A stretch of 7,566 bases of DNA from Pirellulaceae bacterium (GCA_030744095.1 JASLRF010000150.1:1-7566), one strand, 5' to 3'. Positions 1 to 6,649 are shown, numbered from the stretch's first letter. A program made the numbers and translations. The notes: generated by a model not told the origin, from the sequence alone.

Positions 1-1267
1 ACTGCGGAATGCTCTCGCCCCGAATTACGTCGTCGAACGACTGGCGGGCTCGAACCAGATGTGGCTTGCCATCCCGTAGCAACACTTCGGCCGCCATCGG
101 CTTGGAGTTGTAATTGGACGACATCACAAAACCGTACGCCCCGGCGCATTCGATGATCAAGTAGTCGCCAACCGTAGCCACGGGCAGCGAACGACTGCTG
201 ACAAAACCACCTTCCGTTTGCGTGAAGATGTCTCCTGATTCGCACAGCGGACCGCCGACAACGACGTCCTGATGGTGCGGATCGGGATTGCCGGCGCGAG
301 CGCAGATCGACATCGGATGGTACGAACCGTACAGAATTGGTCTCGCCAGATTATTGAAGCCTGCATCAACCAGATAGAACAAGTTATTGCCCATCTTCTT
401 GATGGCGCGAATCTCAGTGATCAAGAAACCGCATTCGGCCGACAGGTAGCGTCCTGGTTCGATTTCGAGCGAAATCTTGTGACCAAATTCGCCTTCAAGA
501 CGATTGCGCGTGGCATCCCACAAATCGAAGTAGCGCTGCAGATCAACCGGCTCTTCGTCACCGCGGTAGAGCGTGGGCAATCCACCACCAGCGCTGACTG
601 TGGTAATACTGCGTCCAACACCGAGTGCCGTTGTTTCTAACGCGCCGCAAACTTGAGCCAAGTGATCGAGATCGGTACCTGAACCGATGTGCATGTGCAA
701 ACCGGTCACACCGAGCCCATGCTGGTCGGCACGGCGCAGGCAGTCATCGATTTGATCGTGCCAGATACCATGCTTGGACTGTTCGCCACCTGTATTTGTT
801 TTCTGGCTGTGGCCGTGCCCAAACCCTGGGTTGATCCGCAATGTGATGTTGCGTCCCGGTGCCCGCTCGCCGTATTGGTCGATCATCATGGGCGAACCAC
901 AGTTGACGTGGATGTCGTGCGTGACGAGCAGATCCAAGGTCGACTGGTCAAAGATGTCGGCTGTGTAGACGATCTCGGGAGGCTCTTTGCCCGCAACAAA
1001 ACCCGCCGCAAAGGCCCGTTGAATTTCAAATCCGCTGACCGCGTCGACGACCGCGCCTTGGCGGCGGACCCAATCTAGCACCGCTAGATTCGAATTGGCT
1101 TTCTGCGCGTATCGAACCACATCAAAGGCCTGTAAGTCGGTAATCCGTTGAGCGATCTTGGCCGCGTCGTAAACGTACGTGGGCGTCCCGAATGACTTGG
1201 CAAGATTCTGTACCGAAATGCCGTTGATTTCCGTTCGCACGGTCGAGAATGTCTGCACGGCCGACAT
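1..1267 (-). CDS. lysA: Diaminopimelate decarboxylase, 3' end cut by window edge
   Basis: Catalyses PLP-dependent decarboxylation of meso-diaminopimelate to L-lysine in the cytoplasm, the last step of the DAP pathway. I translated 422 codons from the ATG at 1267 with no stop. Fold-type III landmarks seen: PLP lysine K56 in VRYAQKANSN, RINPGFGHGHSQKTNTGG (residues 144-161), GLHMHIGSGT (189-198), the glycine loop SAGGGLPTLY (225-234), EIEPGRYL (268-275), the partner-subunit active-site motif PLCESGD with C342 (340-346), and GAYGFVMSSNYN (376-387). From memory these match the Escherichia coli-type LysA (about 420 aa) closely along the whole length, so only a few C-terminal residues and the stop should lie beyond base 1. 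The start is supported by AGGA 9 nt upstream and by agreement with the family N-terminus. The exported-protein gene lies upstream on the same strand, 186 bp away. Identification is very secure. Confidence 0.96.
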   Translation of the reverse strand, partial: MSAVQTFSTVRTEINGISVQNLAKSFGTPTYVYDAAKIAQRITDLQAFDVVRYAQKANSNLAVLDWVRRQGAVVDAVSGFEIQRAFAAGFVAGKEPPEIVYTADIFDQSTLDLLVTHDIHVNCGSPMMIDQYGERAPGRNITLRINPGFGHGHSQKTNTGGEQSKHGIWHDQIDDCLRRADQHGLGVTGLHMHIGSGTDLDHLAQVCGALETTALGVGRSITTVSAGGGLPTLYRGDEEPVDLQRYFDLWDATRNRLEGEFGHKISLEIEPGRYLSAECGFLITEIRAIKKMGNNLFYLVDAGFNNLARPILYGSYHPMSICARAGNPDPHHQDVVVGGPLCESGDIFTQTEGGFVSSRSLPVATVGDYLIIECAGAYGFVMSSNYNSKPMAAEVLLRDGKPHLVRARQSFDDVIRGESIPQ

Positions 1268-1276
1268 AAAAGCGTT

Positions 1277-1280
1277 TCCT
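1277..1280 (-). promoter_or_regulatory. Ribosome binding site of lysA
   Basis: On the minus strand AGGA sits 9 nt before the ATG at 1267. It is modest but well placed, and it supports this start for lysA. Confidence 0.6.
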
Positions 1281-1350
1281 GGTGGTTGAGGCTCGCGCTT
1301 GAGCGCACACCGATTCGCTGTAGGATCGTTCGAGGAATTACTTTCCGATA

Positions 1351-1401
1351 GTCGCCTTTCGCTCCGCGAAAGGAACGTGCTTTCGCGGAGCAAAAGACGA
1401 C
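1351..1401 (-). repeat. 51-bp interrupted palindrome between the exported-protein gene and lysA
   Basis: The core is a perfect 12-bp inverted repeat, GCTCCGCGAAAG at 1361-1372 against CTTTCGCGGAGC at 1380-1391, around a 7-nt loop. Pairing continues outward (1356-1359 with 1393-1396, 1351-1354 with 1398-1401), giving a 22-position stem with two mismatches, C1360/A1392 and C1355/A1397. In RNA copied from the minus strand these become G-U pairs, so the whole stem can form; in plus-strand RNA they are C-A mismatches. The left arm is itself a palindrome (CCTTTCGC at 1355-1362 against GCGAAAGG at 1366-1373, 3-nt loop), so short and long hairpins are mutually exclusive. It has no U-tract on either side, so it is not a classical intrinsic terminator. 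It could be a dispersed REP-like element, a processing or stability hairpin, or part of the lysA leader (84 nt before the lysA ATG). Confidence 0.8.
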
Positions 1402-1453
1402 AATAAAAGATCGAACACTGCGTAGCGGCTTATCACCTTCTGGACACGCGAGA

Positions 1454-3127
1454 TTAGAATTCGTTCGCGTTGGCCTGCATTCGAGTCGCCTGGCCAATTA
1501 AGCTGAGCACGGCTTCGCCGACTTCGATCCGATATCGAACCCCTCGTTCGAGTGCCTTGGCCGTGATGGAGACTTTGTCTTTGCCGGCGGCGTCTTTCAG
1601 CGCCTCAGCCATGGCAGCCACGGCCGGTTCCGACTGAAAGGTCGAAGCAAACTCCAAGATCTGTCCCACCGAAACGGTAAAGGCAATCGGCGGTCCAGTG
1701 GTCTGCGCTGTTGCGGATTGATCGATCACCCTTTTCAGGAGCTCGGTACAATCCTTGCCGAATGCCACATAAGCAGACTGCGAGCCAGTCCCCACGACGA
1801 CATTCAGGCGGTCACCTAACACGCGCCTCGCGTCCTGTTCCTTTTCGGGAATTGGAACCGTGAAGGTGTGCAGATCGACTTTTTTGTGTTTGGAGGCATT
1901 GAATGAAATACTATCCAATTCCGCACCGGCGTCGGCTTCCTTGGCCAGTTGCACTAGTTTCTTGAGTTCCTTTTCCACGGCGCGACCGTCTGCAACGTAG
2001 CCGCCGGCCACGAACTGCACGGCCTCGGGATTCAGCAACAAAGCCGCACCGCCATTCACTTTCCCAGTCTCGACGGTTGCATTCAATATATCGACCATCG
2101 AGTCGACAAATTCTCTGGCCAGATCGCGGACTTGCTCGTTGGGAATGTCGTCGTCATTGTCAATTTCCTCGCTGGCACTTTTGCGTAAGACCTTGAGCAT
2201 TTCCAATGCTTGCGTCTTCTGTTGGCCGCTCACCAATGAAGTGAAATGGAGCGTCGCGGCGGCCTCGGGAAGCAAGAATCCGGTGAAACCTGATTTGGCA
2301 TTCGTTGCCATGGCGACCTGTTTGGCCAGCTTGCTTCCGTCGACGGCTGTCACTGAAAAATCAAGGTAGGTTTTTCCATCTCCCTTATCGACGCCCCAAC
2401 CGATCGTAACTTCATCCGCCTCCTTCATGAATTGACTCAGGCTGTCGATGGACTGTCGGCCCAGATTCTCTTGCAACTCTTTCTCTGTCGTGTTGCCTGC
2501 CTGGCTAGCCATGGCTGCTTCAAAGCCATTCTTGATTTCGCCTAGTGCTCTCTCACGCAGTTGTTCGGGAATGCTCTGCACACCGATGCGGATGCCAATA
2601 TTGTATTGCTCGTTCAGCCCGCTCAGCATCTTGGTGGGGTCGTCGGGCAAGCCATTCAGGTTGGCCGCGGAATCCGAGATGAACGCCCAGCCCCCTTGGT
2701 GCTTGACAAAGATGTCGCGCTGGAGAGAAAGCTTGCGGACGCCACCGCCAACGTCTTCGAGTTCACCAACCGAGTCCTCGATCGTTTTGACGACTCGATC
2801 AAAATCGTTGACCGCCACAAAGGCGATTCCAGTTGGCGCGTCCCCGACCACGTTGATGTAGACGCCCGATGGTTTTTTCGTATCCAGACCGCCGACGTAC
2901 TGGCCCGCCATCAGGTTTACGAAACCACCCAATTCCGGTGCCCCAGCGGCTTTGGTTAGGTAGCTAATATCGCCAAGCAACACATCGGCGCTGGCAATGG
3001 AAACGACCAAGGCTGGTTTCTGACCTTCGGCCTGCGCCATGGTCTCGGCGGCTGGCGCCAGCACAAACGTCAGGACGAAAGCCACCGTTGCGGCGTACGT
3101 CAAGCTAATTCGATTAAGCATCTTCAC
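1454..3127 (-). CDS. Exported protein of unknown function with an apparent internal domain duplication
   Basis: I do not recognise a named family. The 557-residue product starts with a typical Sec signal peptide: a short basic segment (K2, R6), a hydrophobic core at about residues 8-27, and a likely signal peptidase I site AQA|EG after A33. No later membrane segment is visible, so it is probably periplasmic or otherwise outside the cytoplasm. Two parts, about 100-265 and about 370-540, run in the same order of motifs: IAFVAVNDFDRVV / QFVAGGYVADGRAV, GGWAFISDSAANL / SAYVAFGKDCTEL, IGIRIGVQSIPEQL / IAFTVSVGQILEF and DEVTIGWGVD / DKVSITAKAL. This suggests an ancient duplication. Only one cysteine (C460) is present and no catalytic or metal motif was seen. 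The start is GTG at 3127, favoured by AGGGAGA 8 nt upstream; an ATG at 3121 would remove two residues. The next gene in the same direction is lysA, 186 bp on and beyond a strong palindrome. Confidence 0.85.
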   Translation of the reverse strand: MKMLNRISLTYAATVAFVLTFVLAPAAETMAQAEGQKPALVVSIASADVLLGDISYLTKAAGAPELGGFVNLMAGQYVGGLDTKKPSGVYINVVGDAPTGIAFVAVNDFDRVVKTIEDSVGELEDVGGGVRKLSLQRDIFVKHQGGWAFISDSAANLNGLPDDPTKMLSGLNEQYNIGIRIGVQSIPEQLRERALGEIKNGFEAAMASQAGNTTEKELQENLGRQSIDSLSQFMKEADEVTIGWGVDKGDGKTYLDFSVTAVDGSKLAKQVAMATNAKSGFTGFLLPEAAATLHFTSLVSGQQKTQALEMLKVLRKSASEEIDNDDDIPNEQVRDLAREFVDSMVDILNATVETGKVNGGAALLLNPEAVQFVAGGYVADGRAVEKELKKLVQLAKEADAGAELDSISFNASKHKKVDLHTFTVPIPEKEQDARRVLGDRLNVVVGTGSQSAYVAFGKDCTELLKRVIDQSATAQTTGPPIAFTVSVGQILEFASTFQSEPAVAAMAEALKDAAGKDKVSITAKALERGVRYRIEVGEAVLSLIGQATRMQANANEF

Positions 3128-3135
3128 GATTGAGT

Positions 3136-3142
3136 TCTCCCT
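3136..3142 (-). promoter_or_regulatory. Ribosome binding site deciding a GTG start
   Basis: Minus-strand AGGGAGA lies 8 nt before GTG at 3127 and 14 nt before the in-frame ATG at 3121. The spacing favours GTG as the start of the exported-protein gene. Confidence 0.65.
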
Positions 3143-3622
3143 AAACTACGGCATTGTTGTTGTGTTGATTGGTGAGCGATTGGGTCGAGACATTATGGCG
3201 ATAGGCCAATACAGGATTGCGGATAAATGATCAATGACAGAAGGCATCTTGACGGCGGATGTTGCCCTGCTGGGCAGAAGCTGTCACCAATCTAGCAATA
3301 CTCCAGGGTGATGTGAGCAAGTTTCACTGAAAACTCAAATGCATCCGACTTCGGTCACCGCGCACAAACTACCCAAATCCACGCTTTGCGTCGATACAAC
3401 TTGACACACATCGTTCCAGGTATGAGAAAGCAGCGTCGAAAATGAAGCCGTGTTGAACGAACGGCGCGACCCGAGCCAATCCTCGCGGTGGGGGGGTGGC
3501 CAAGACGACAACGCCTCAGGCCGATCTACTAGAAAGCTTGTATCAGGTTCTTCTTTACAAATGAGTCACGTTTCAGCGACGGGCACCGACCGCAGGTTGG
3601 TCCGAGAGCGGGTCGCCGCAAC

Positions 3623-3636
3623 CGAGCGATAGCTCG
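3623..3636 (-). terminator. Second small hairpin after infA
   Basis: CGAGC (3623-3627) pairs with GCTCG (3632-3636) around a GATA/TATC loop. It is 8 nt past the first hairpin on the minus strand, so infA is followed by two tandem stems. No T-rich stretch follows. Could be a weak terminator, a 3'-end stabiliser, or chance in GC-rich DNA. Confidence 0.25.
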
Positions 3637-3644
3637 CATGAGTC

Positions 3645-3659
3645 TGAGGCACAGCCTCA
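3645..3659 (-). terminator. Hairpin abutting the infA stop codon
   Basis: TGAGGC (3645-3650) and GCCTCA (3654-3659) form a perfect 6-bp stem with a 3-nt loop, starting at the base right after the infA stop on the minus strand. No U-tract follows, so if it ends or protects the transcript it does so without the classical signal. It is short, and its position is the main argument. Confidence 0.3.
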
Positions 3660-3887
3660 CTAGCGTTCGCGATAGACGATGCGACCCTTCGTAAGGTCGT
3701 AAGGCGAGAGTTCCACGCGGACCTTATCGCCCGGCACGATCCGAATGAAATGCTTCCGCATCCGGCCAGCAACGTGCGCCAAGACTTCGGTACCGGTATC
3801 CAATTGGACTCGGAAACGCGTGTTCGCCAAGGCTTGTGTAACAGTGCCCTCGACTTCGAGTGCTTCTTCCTTATTCTTTTGCGTCAC
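3660..3887 (-). CDS. infA: Translation initiation factor IF-1
   Basis: IF-1 binds the A site of the 30S subunit and helps IF-2 and IF-3 select the initiator tRNA. The 75-residue product (family about 72) is a single S1-like OB fold with hallmark stretches: [20 protein letters not shown] (10-29), a segment matching [20 protein letters not shown] (about 33-52), then [20 protein letters not shown] to near the C-terminus. The reading frame is open further upstream to a TTG at 3911, but family length and GGAGG 6 nt upstream point to GTG at 3887 as the true start. It stands apart from any ribosomal protein cluster: the PLP-enzyme gene lies 175 bp upstream on the same strand and a 532-bp gap follows. 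Two small hairpins come straight after the stop, which suggests a short transcript. Identification is very secure. Confidence 0.97.
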   Translation of the reverse strand: MTQKNKEEALEVEGTVTQALANTRFRVQLDTGTEVLAHVAGRMRKHFIRIVPGDKVRVELSPYDLTKGRIVYRER

Positions 3888-3893
3888 AAAGTT

Positions 3894-3898
3894 CCTCC
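3894..3898 (-). promoter_or_regulatory. Strong ribosome binding site of infA
   Basis: Minus-strand GGAGG lies 6 nt before the GTG at 3887. It is the strongest Shine-Dalgarno match in the window, and it sets the infA start downstream of the longer open frame. Confidence 0.8.
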
Positions 3899-4062
3899 AA
3901 GAAAACTCCAAAACAGGTATTTTGCACCCCGTATCCTGGTGGATTCGGCGGCTTTGGTCAATAGAGGCAGGATTTGGGATCTTTCGATTTTTCGACGCTT
4001 GCGTTCGACTTCACTGAATGGGGATCGACTCGTACAAGCTGGTCTGGAAACAACGTGCCGAC

Positions 4063-5253
4063 TCAATCTCCAAGTCCTTCGGCGAGCGCTCGGCGCACAA
4101 ATCCCTCGGACTCTGTGCCCACGGAGAGCCGGATTGTGCCTCCTGAGATACCCAAAGCGTCGCGCTCTTGACCGGTCAGACCTCGGTGGCTGGTTGATTC
4201 AGGGTGACTGAGCGTGGTCGCTATTTCGCCCAGCGATGGCGAAAATGGGATCTGTCGGGCGCGGTCAATAAACGCGTCGGCGGCGGTTCGTCCACCGTCC
4301 AACTGAAACGTGACGATCGATCCGAAACGATTGCCGAACTGCCGGACCGCCAATTCATGATGCGGATGATCCGGTAAGCCAGGAAAGTCGACCGCCAAGA
4401 CGTCCGCGCGGTTTACCAGGAACTCTGCAGCACTCTGCGCGTTCGTAAACGCACGTTCGGCTCGCAAGTGCAGCGATGCCAAACCACGCGCCGCAAGCCA
4501 ACACTCGAACGGACCGCTGGCCAAACCCCACACGGAGAGCACGGTCGGAACGCGTTGCCAATCGGCGGTTCTCCCGCACAACAGGCCGAGCATCACGTCG
4601 CTGTGTCCGTTCATCATTTTGCTGGCACTTTCCAGGACAAAGTCTGCTCCGTATTCCAAGGGTTGGCAAAGTATGGGCGTCGCAAACGTGTTGTCGACCA
4701 GCAATTTGGCACCGCCCCCGTGTGCCAAATCCGCCAGGCCGGCAAGGTCGGCAACTTGCAAACGCGGGTTGGCGATCGTCTCGACCACGACAAGTTTGGT
4801 AGCCGGACGCATGGCGGCAGCCACTTTGGAATGGTCGCACGTGTCGACAGTGGTCGAGCTGACTCCTAGCCGCGCCGCTTCCTGGGTCAGCAGTTGCAGG
4901 CTGGGGCCGTAGATTTGACTGCTGGCAATCACGTGGTCCCCAGCCTGCAGTTGGGAAAGCAGGGCTAAAGACATCGCCGCCATGCCGGACGAAGTGATCG
5001 TGACCTCCTCGGCTCGGTGCAGCAAGGCAACCTTTTCTGCCAGCGCATCGGCGTTTGGATGCCGGACCCGTTGGTAGACGTATCCTTCGATCTGACCTGC
5101 TAGAATCTGTTCGGCCTGATTCGTGTCGTTGCACTGCCACACCGAAGTGGGATACATTGCCGGCGCCATGGGCTGCGTCGTTTGTACCACGGGTTGTTCG
5201 GTTCGCGGACAGACATCGTCGGGTTTTGGCCGTTGGTTTTGTTCATTGTTCAT
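4063..5253 (-). CDS. PLP-dependent Cys/Met metabolism enzyme (cystathionine gamma-synthase / gamma-lyase family)
   Basis: Belongs to the Cys/Met-metabolism PLP enzymes (fold type I), which make or break C-S bonds at the gamma carbon of homoserine- and cysteine-derived substrates. The 396-residue product (family about 380-430) shows the expected order: phosphate-contact segment YVYQRVRHPN (58-67, normally YSRxxNPT), SSGMAAMS (88-95), cofactor-stacking tyrosine Y115 in SQIYGPS, VDNTF with D187 for the pyridine nitrogen, Schiff-base lysine K212 in ESASKMMNGHSD, TSHRGL (354-359) and IRLSVGTE with carboxylate-binding R375. The family cannot be split by eye, so synthase, lyase, methionine gamma-lyase and O-acylhomoserine sulfhydrylase all remain possible. 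ATG at 5253 is chosen because longer starts would run into the divergent permease gene and add residues the family lacks. The only SD-like bases, GAGG, are 2 nt from the ATG, which is too close. Co-directional infA lies 175 bp downstream. Confidence 0.93.
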   Translation of the reverse strand: MNNEQNQRPKPDDVCPRTEQPVVQTTQPMAPAMYPTSVWQCNDTNQAEQILAGQIEGYVYQRVRHPNADALAEKVALLHRAEEVTITSSGMAAMSLALLSQLQAGDHVIASSQIYGPSLQLLTQEAARLGVSSTTVDTCDHSKVAAAMRPATKLVVVETIANPRLQVADLAGLADLAHGGGAKLLVDNTFATPILCQPLEYGADFVLESASKMMNGHSDVMLGLLCGRTADWQRVPTVLSVWGLASGPFECWLAARGLASLHLRAERAFTNAQSAAEFLVNRADVLAVDFPGLPDHPHHELAVRQFGNRFGSIVTFQLDGGRTAADAFIDRARQIPFSPSLGEIATTLSHPESTSHRGLTGQERDALGISGGTIRLSVGTESEGFVRRALAEGLGD

Positions 5254-5269
5254 AGCCTCAGTATCGCAT
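5254..5269. promoter_or_regulatory. 16-bp gap between divergent start codons
   Basis: Only 16 bp separate the ATG of the PLP enzyme (minus, 5253) from the ATG of the permease (plus, 5270). Neither start has a normally spaced Shine-Dalgarno site. Both promoters must therefore lie within the opposite gene, giving overlapping 5' transcripts, or the mRNAs are nearly leaderless. No operator or -10/-35 pair could be assigned with confidence. Confidence 0.5.
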
Positions 5270-6631
5270 ATGTCCGACAACGCCCCAAGACGCCAACTCA
5301 CGCTGTTCGATTCGGTCTGCATCATCATGGGGGTTGTGATCGGCGCTGGTATTTACGAATCCACGCCGCGCGTTGCTGGATTCGTAAACGATGGCTGGGA
5401 GTTGATGGCGGTCTGGGTGGCGGGTGGTCTGATCACGCTGGCCGGTGCGCTGTGCTACGTCGAACTTTCGACGGCGTTTCCGCGCGAAGGGGGCGACTAT
5501 GTGTTCTTGTCACGTGCATTCAGTCGACCGATTGGCTTTTTGTTCGCCTGGACCGAGTTCTGGATCGTGCGACCTGGCAGCGTCGGCATGATGGCATTCG
5601 TGTTTGCGCGATTCGCACACGAATTGGTCCGTGGCACGCCCTTAAGCACGGGCAACAAGGACTGGGATTTCGTGCTATATGCGGCCGGCACCATCGTCGT
5701 GATTACAGGGCTGAATCTCTTGGGCGTTCGCACGGGTAAGACGGCCCAAAACGTACTCACGGTGCTAAAGGTTGTGGGACTTGTGGGCATTGTCTTGGTG
5801 GCGCTGTTGACCCCGACCACTCGGGTCTTGGCCGACCCCTCCGCAACTGCCTCATCGTCAAACTACTCGCTGGCGCTGATGTTTGTGCTGTTCACATACG
5901 GTGGGTGGAATGACCTGTCATACGTGGCAGCCGAAGTGCGTGATCCGGATCGCAATATATTGAGATCGTTGATGCTTGGCGTGGCGCTCATTACTGTGGT
6001 CTATCTGTCCGTCAATTTCGCTTTTGTCTATGCCCTGGGATTGACTGGCGCAAGCAATCTGAATGCCGGCGACTTGCTCGAGATGCGGTTCGGAGTCCAG
6101 GGGCGCCGCGCGATTGGGGTGTTGGTTTGCGTTTCCTCGTTGGGCGCGATTAACGGAACCTTGTTCGCCGGATCACGCATCTACTACGCCGTGGGGACCG
6201 AGCATCGTTGGTTCGCCTGGCTGGGCCAGTGGGACGGAAAATTGGATTCGCCCGTACGCTCGCTGTTAATGCAAGGCACGACATCGCTGCTGTGGGTGTG
6301 TGCTTTTGGCGGCGCTCAGGGCTTTGATCACCTCCTGGCGTTTACGTCGCCTGTGTTTTGGTTCTTTGCGATCCTAATTTCGATTTCCGTGTTCCTGCTG
6401 CGTTTTCGCGAACCCAACTTGCCGCGTCCACATCGAATTGTTCTGTTTCCAGTTACGCCAATTGTGTTTCTCTTGTCGTGCCTGTTCATGTTCTATTCAG
6501 CAATTACGTACGCCACCAGCGTGTGGCAAGCGAGATGGGAAGAGATTGGTTGGGCACCGGAGGGATTCTGCACGCTGGGCGTGCTAGTGATCGGAATCGG
6601 TGTCGGCCTGTTGTCACGAGCGCGATGCTGA
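5270..6631 (+). CDS. APC-superfamily amino-acid permease
   Basis: An inner-membrane amino-acid transporter, probably coupled to ion movement or exchange as in the APC superfamily; the substrate cannot be told by eye. The 453-residue product has about 12 hydrophobic segments (roughly 14-36, 43-66, 88-118, 134-152, 159-181, 198-220, 233-258, 280-305, 330-350, 355-378, 390-413, 432-449). Signature sites: the broken TM1 helix GVVIGAGIYESTP (21-33, the substrate-binding GxG), YVELSTAFPREGGDYVFL (63-80) after TM2, the TM6 motif YGGWNDLSYVAAEVRDPDRN (210-229), and FPVTPIVFLLSCLFM (393-407), recalling LAT-like exchangers. ATG at 5270 fits the family, which starts just before TM1. The frame stays open upstream to 5123, but that stretch is antisense to the divergent gene and not permease-like. 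No SD site is evident. The next gene begins 18 bp after the stop, suggesting one transcript. Confidence 0.93.
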   Translation: MSDNAPRRQLTLFDSVCIIMGVVIGAGIYESTPRVAGFVNDGWELMAVWVAGGLITLAGALCYVELSTAFPREGGDYVFLSRAFSRPIGFLFAWTEFWIVRPGSVGMMAFVFARFAHELVRGTPLSTGNKDWDFVLYAAGTIVVITGLNLLGVRTGKTAQNVLTVLKVVGLVGIVLVALLTPTTRVLADPSATASSSNYSLALMFVLFTYGGWNDLSYVAAEVRDPDRNILRSLMLGVALITVVYLSVNFAFVYALGLTGASNLNAGDLLEMRFGVQGRRAIGVLVCVSSLGAINGTLFAGSRIYYAVGTEHRWFAWLGQWDGKLDSPVRSLLMQGTTSLLWVCAFGGAQGFDHLLAFTSPVFWFFAILISISVFLLRFREPNLPRPHRIVLFPVTPIVFLLSCLFMFYSAITYATSVWQARWEEIGWAPEGFCTLGVLVIGIGVGLLSRARC

Positions 6632-6638
6632 ATACGTC

Positions 6639-6642
6639 AGGG
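6639..6642 (+). promoter_or_regulatory. Ribosome binding site of the receiver-DUF3052 gene
   Basis: AGGG lies 7 nt before the ATG at 6650 and inside the 18-bp gap after the permease stop. This supports separate translation within one transcript. Confidence 0.55.
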
Positions 6643-6649
6643 CTTCAAT

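Larger units (their letters stand above)
3128..3659. other. 532-bp stretch without a convincing gene
   Basis: This gap lies between infA and the exported-protein gene, both on the minus strand, so it should hold the promoter and leader of the latter and the 3' untranslated region of infA. The open frames here are short, compositionally unlike the neighbours and have no recognisable protein motif. Visible small structures are a stem TGCCC/GGGCA at 3263-3276 with a 4-nt loop, a run of seven G at 3491-3497 flanked by GGT and TGG, and two hairpins near 3623-3659 described separately. I found no confident sigma-70 promoter, riboswitch or tRNA. A small RNA could hide here, but nothing in the sequence argues for one. 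Confidence 0.6.

Noticed and set aside
272..1078. Overlapping plus-strand open frames across lysA.
   Set aside because: They are antisense to a continuous, motif-complete lysA reading frame and their products resemble no known protein.
1351..1401. Reading the palindrome as an intrinsic terminator.
   Set aside because: No U-tract follows on either strand, so only a structural or repeat role can be supported.
2448..2959. Plus-strand open frames of about 130 codons opposite the exported-protein gene.
   Set aside because: Antisense shadows; the minus-strand frame has a signal peptide, a good ribosome binding site and coherent domain structure.
3193..3198. Minus-strand CATAAT as a -10 box for the exported-protein gene.
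   Set aside because: No credible -35 hexamer was found 16-18 nt upstream, so a promoter call would rest on six bases.
3401..3426. TTGACA at 3401-3406 with TATGAG at 3421-3426, a possible plus-strand promoter.
   Set aside because: The spacer is only 14 nt, no better -10 lies at 16-18 nt, and no plausible plus-strand gene follows.
3485..3570. A stretch with GGTGGCCAAGACGACAACGC followed by GGTTC, faintly like a class II tRNA.
   Set aside because: No matching acceptor stem, no proper anticodon arm and no GGTTCGAATCC-type T-loop could be drawn.
3450..3632. Short plus-strand open frame of 60 codons in the large gap.
   Set aside because: No Shine-Dalgarno site, low-complexity Ser/Arg-rich product, no recognisable motif, and its end runs into the hairpins after infA.
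4355..5140. A 261-codon open frame on the minus strand in another frame of the PLP-enzyme gene.
   Set aside because: It is an alternative-frame shadow: Arg/Gly/Cys-rich product with no motifs, while the overlapping frame carries all PLP-enzyme motifs.
5182..5739. A 185-codon plus-strand frame overlapping the permease start.
   Set aside because: It overlaps the permease in another frame and its Arg/His/Trp-rich product has no membrane segments or motifs.
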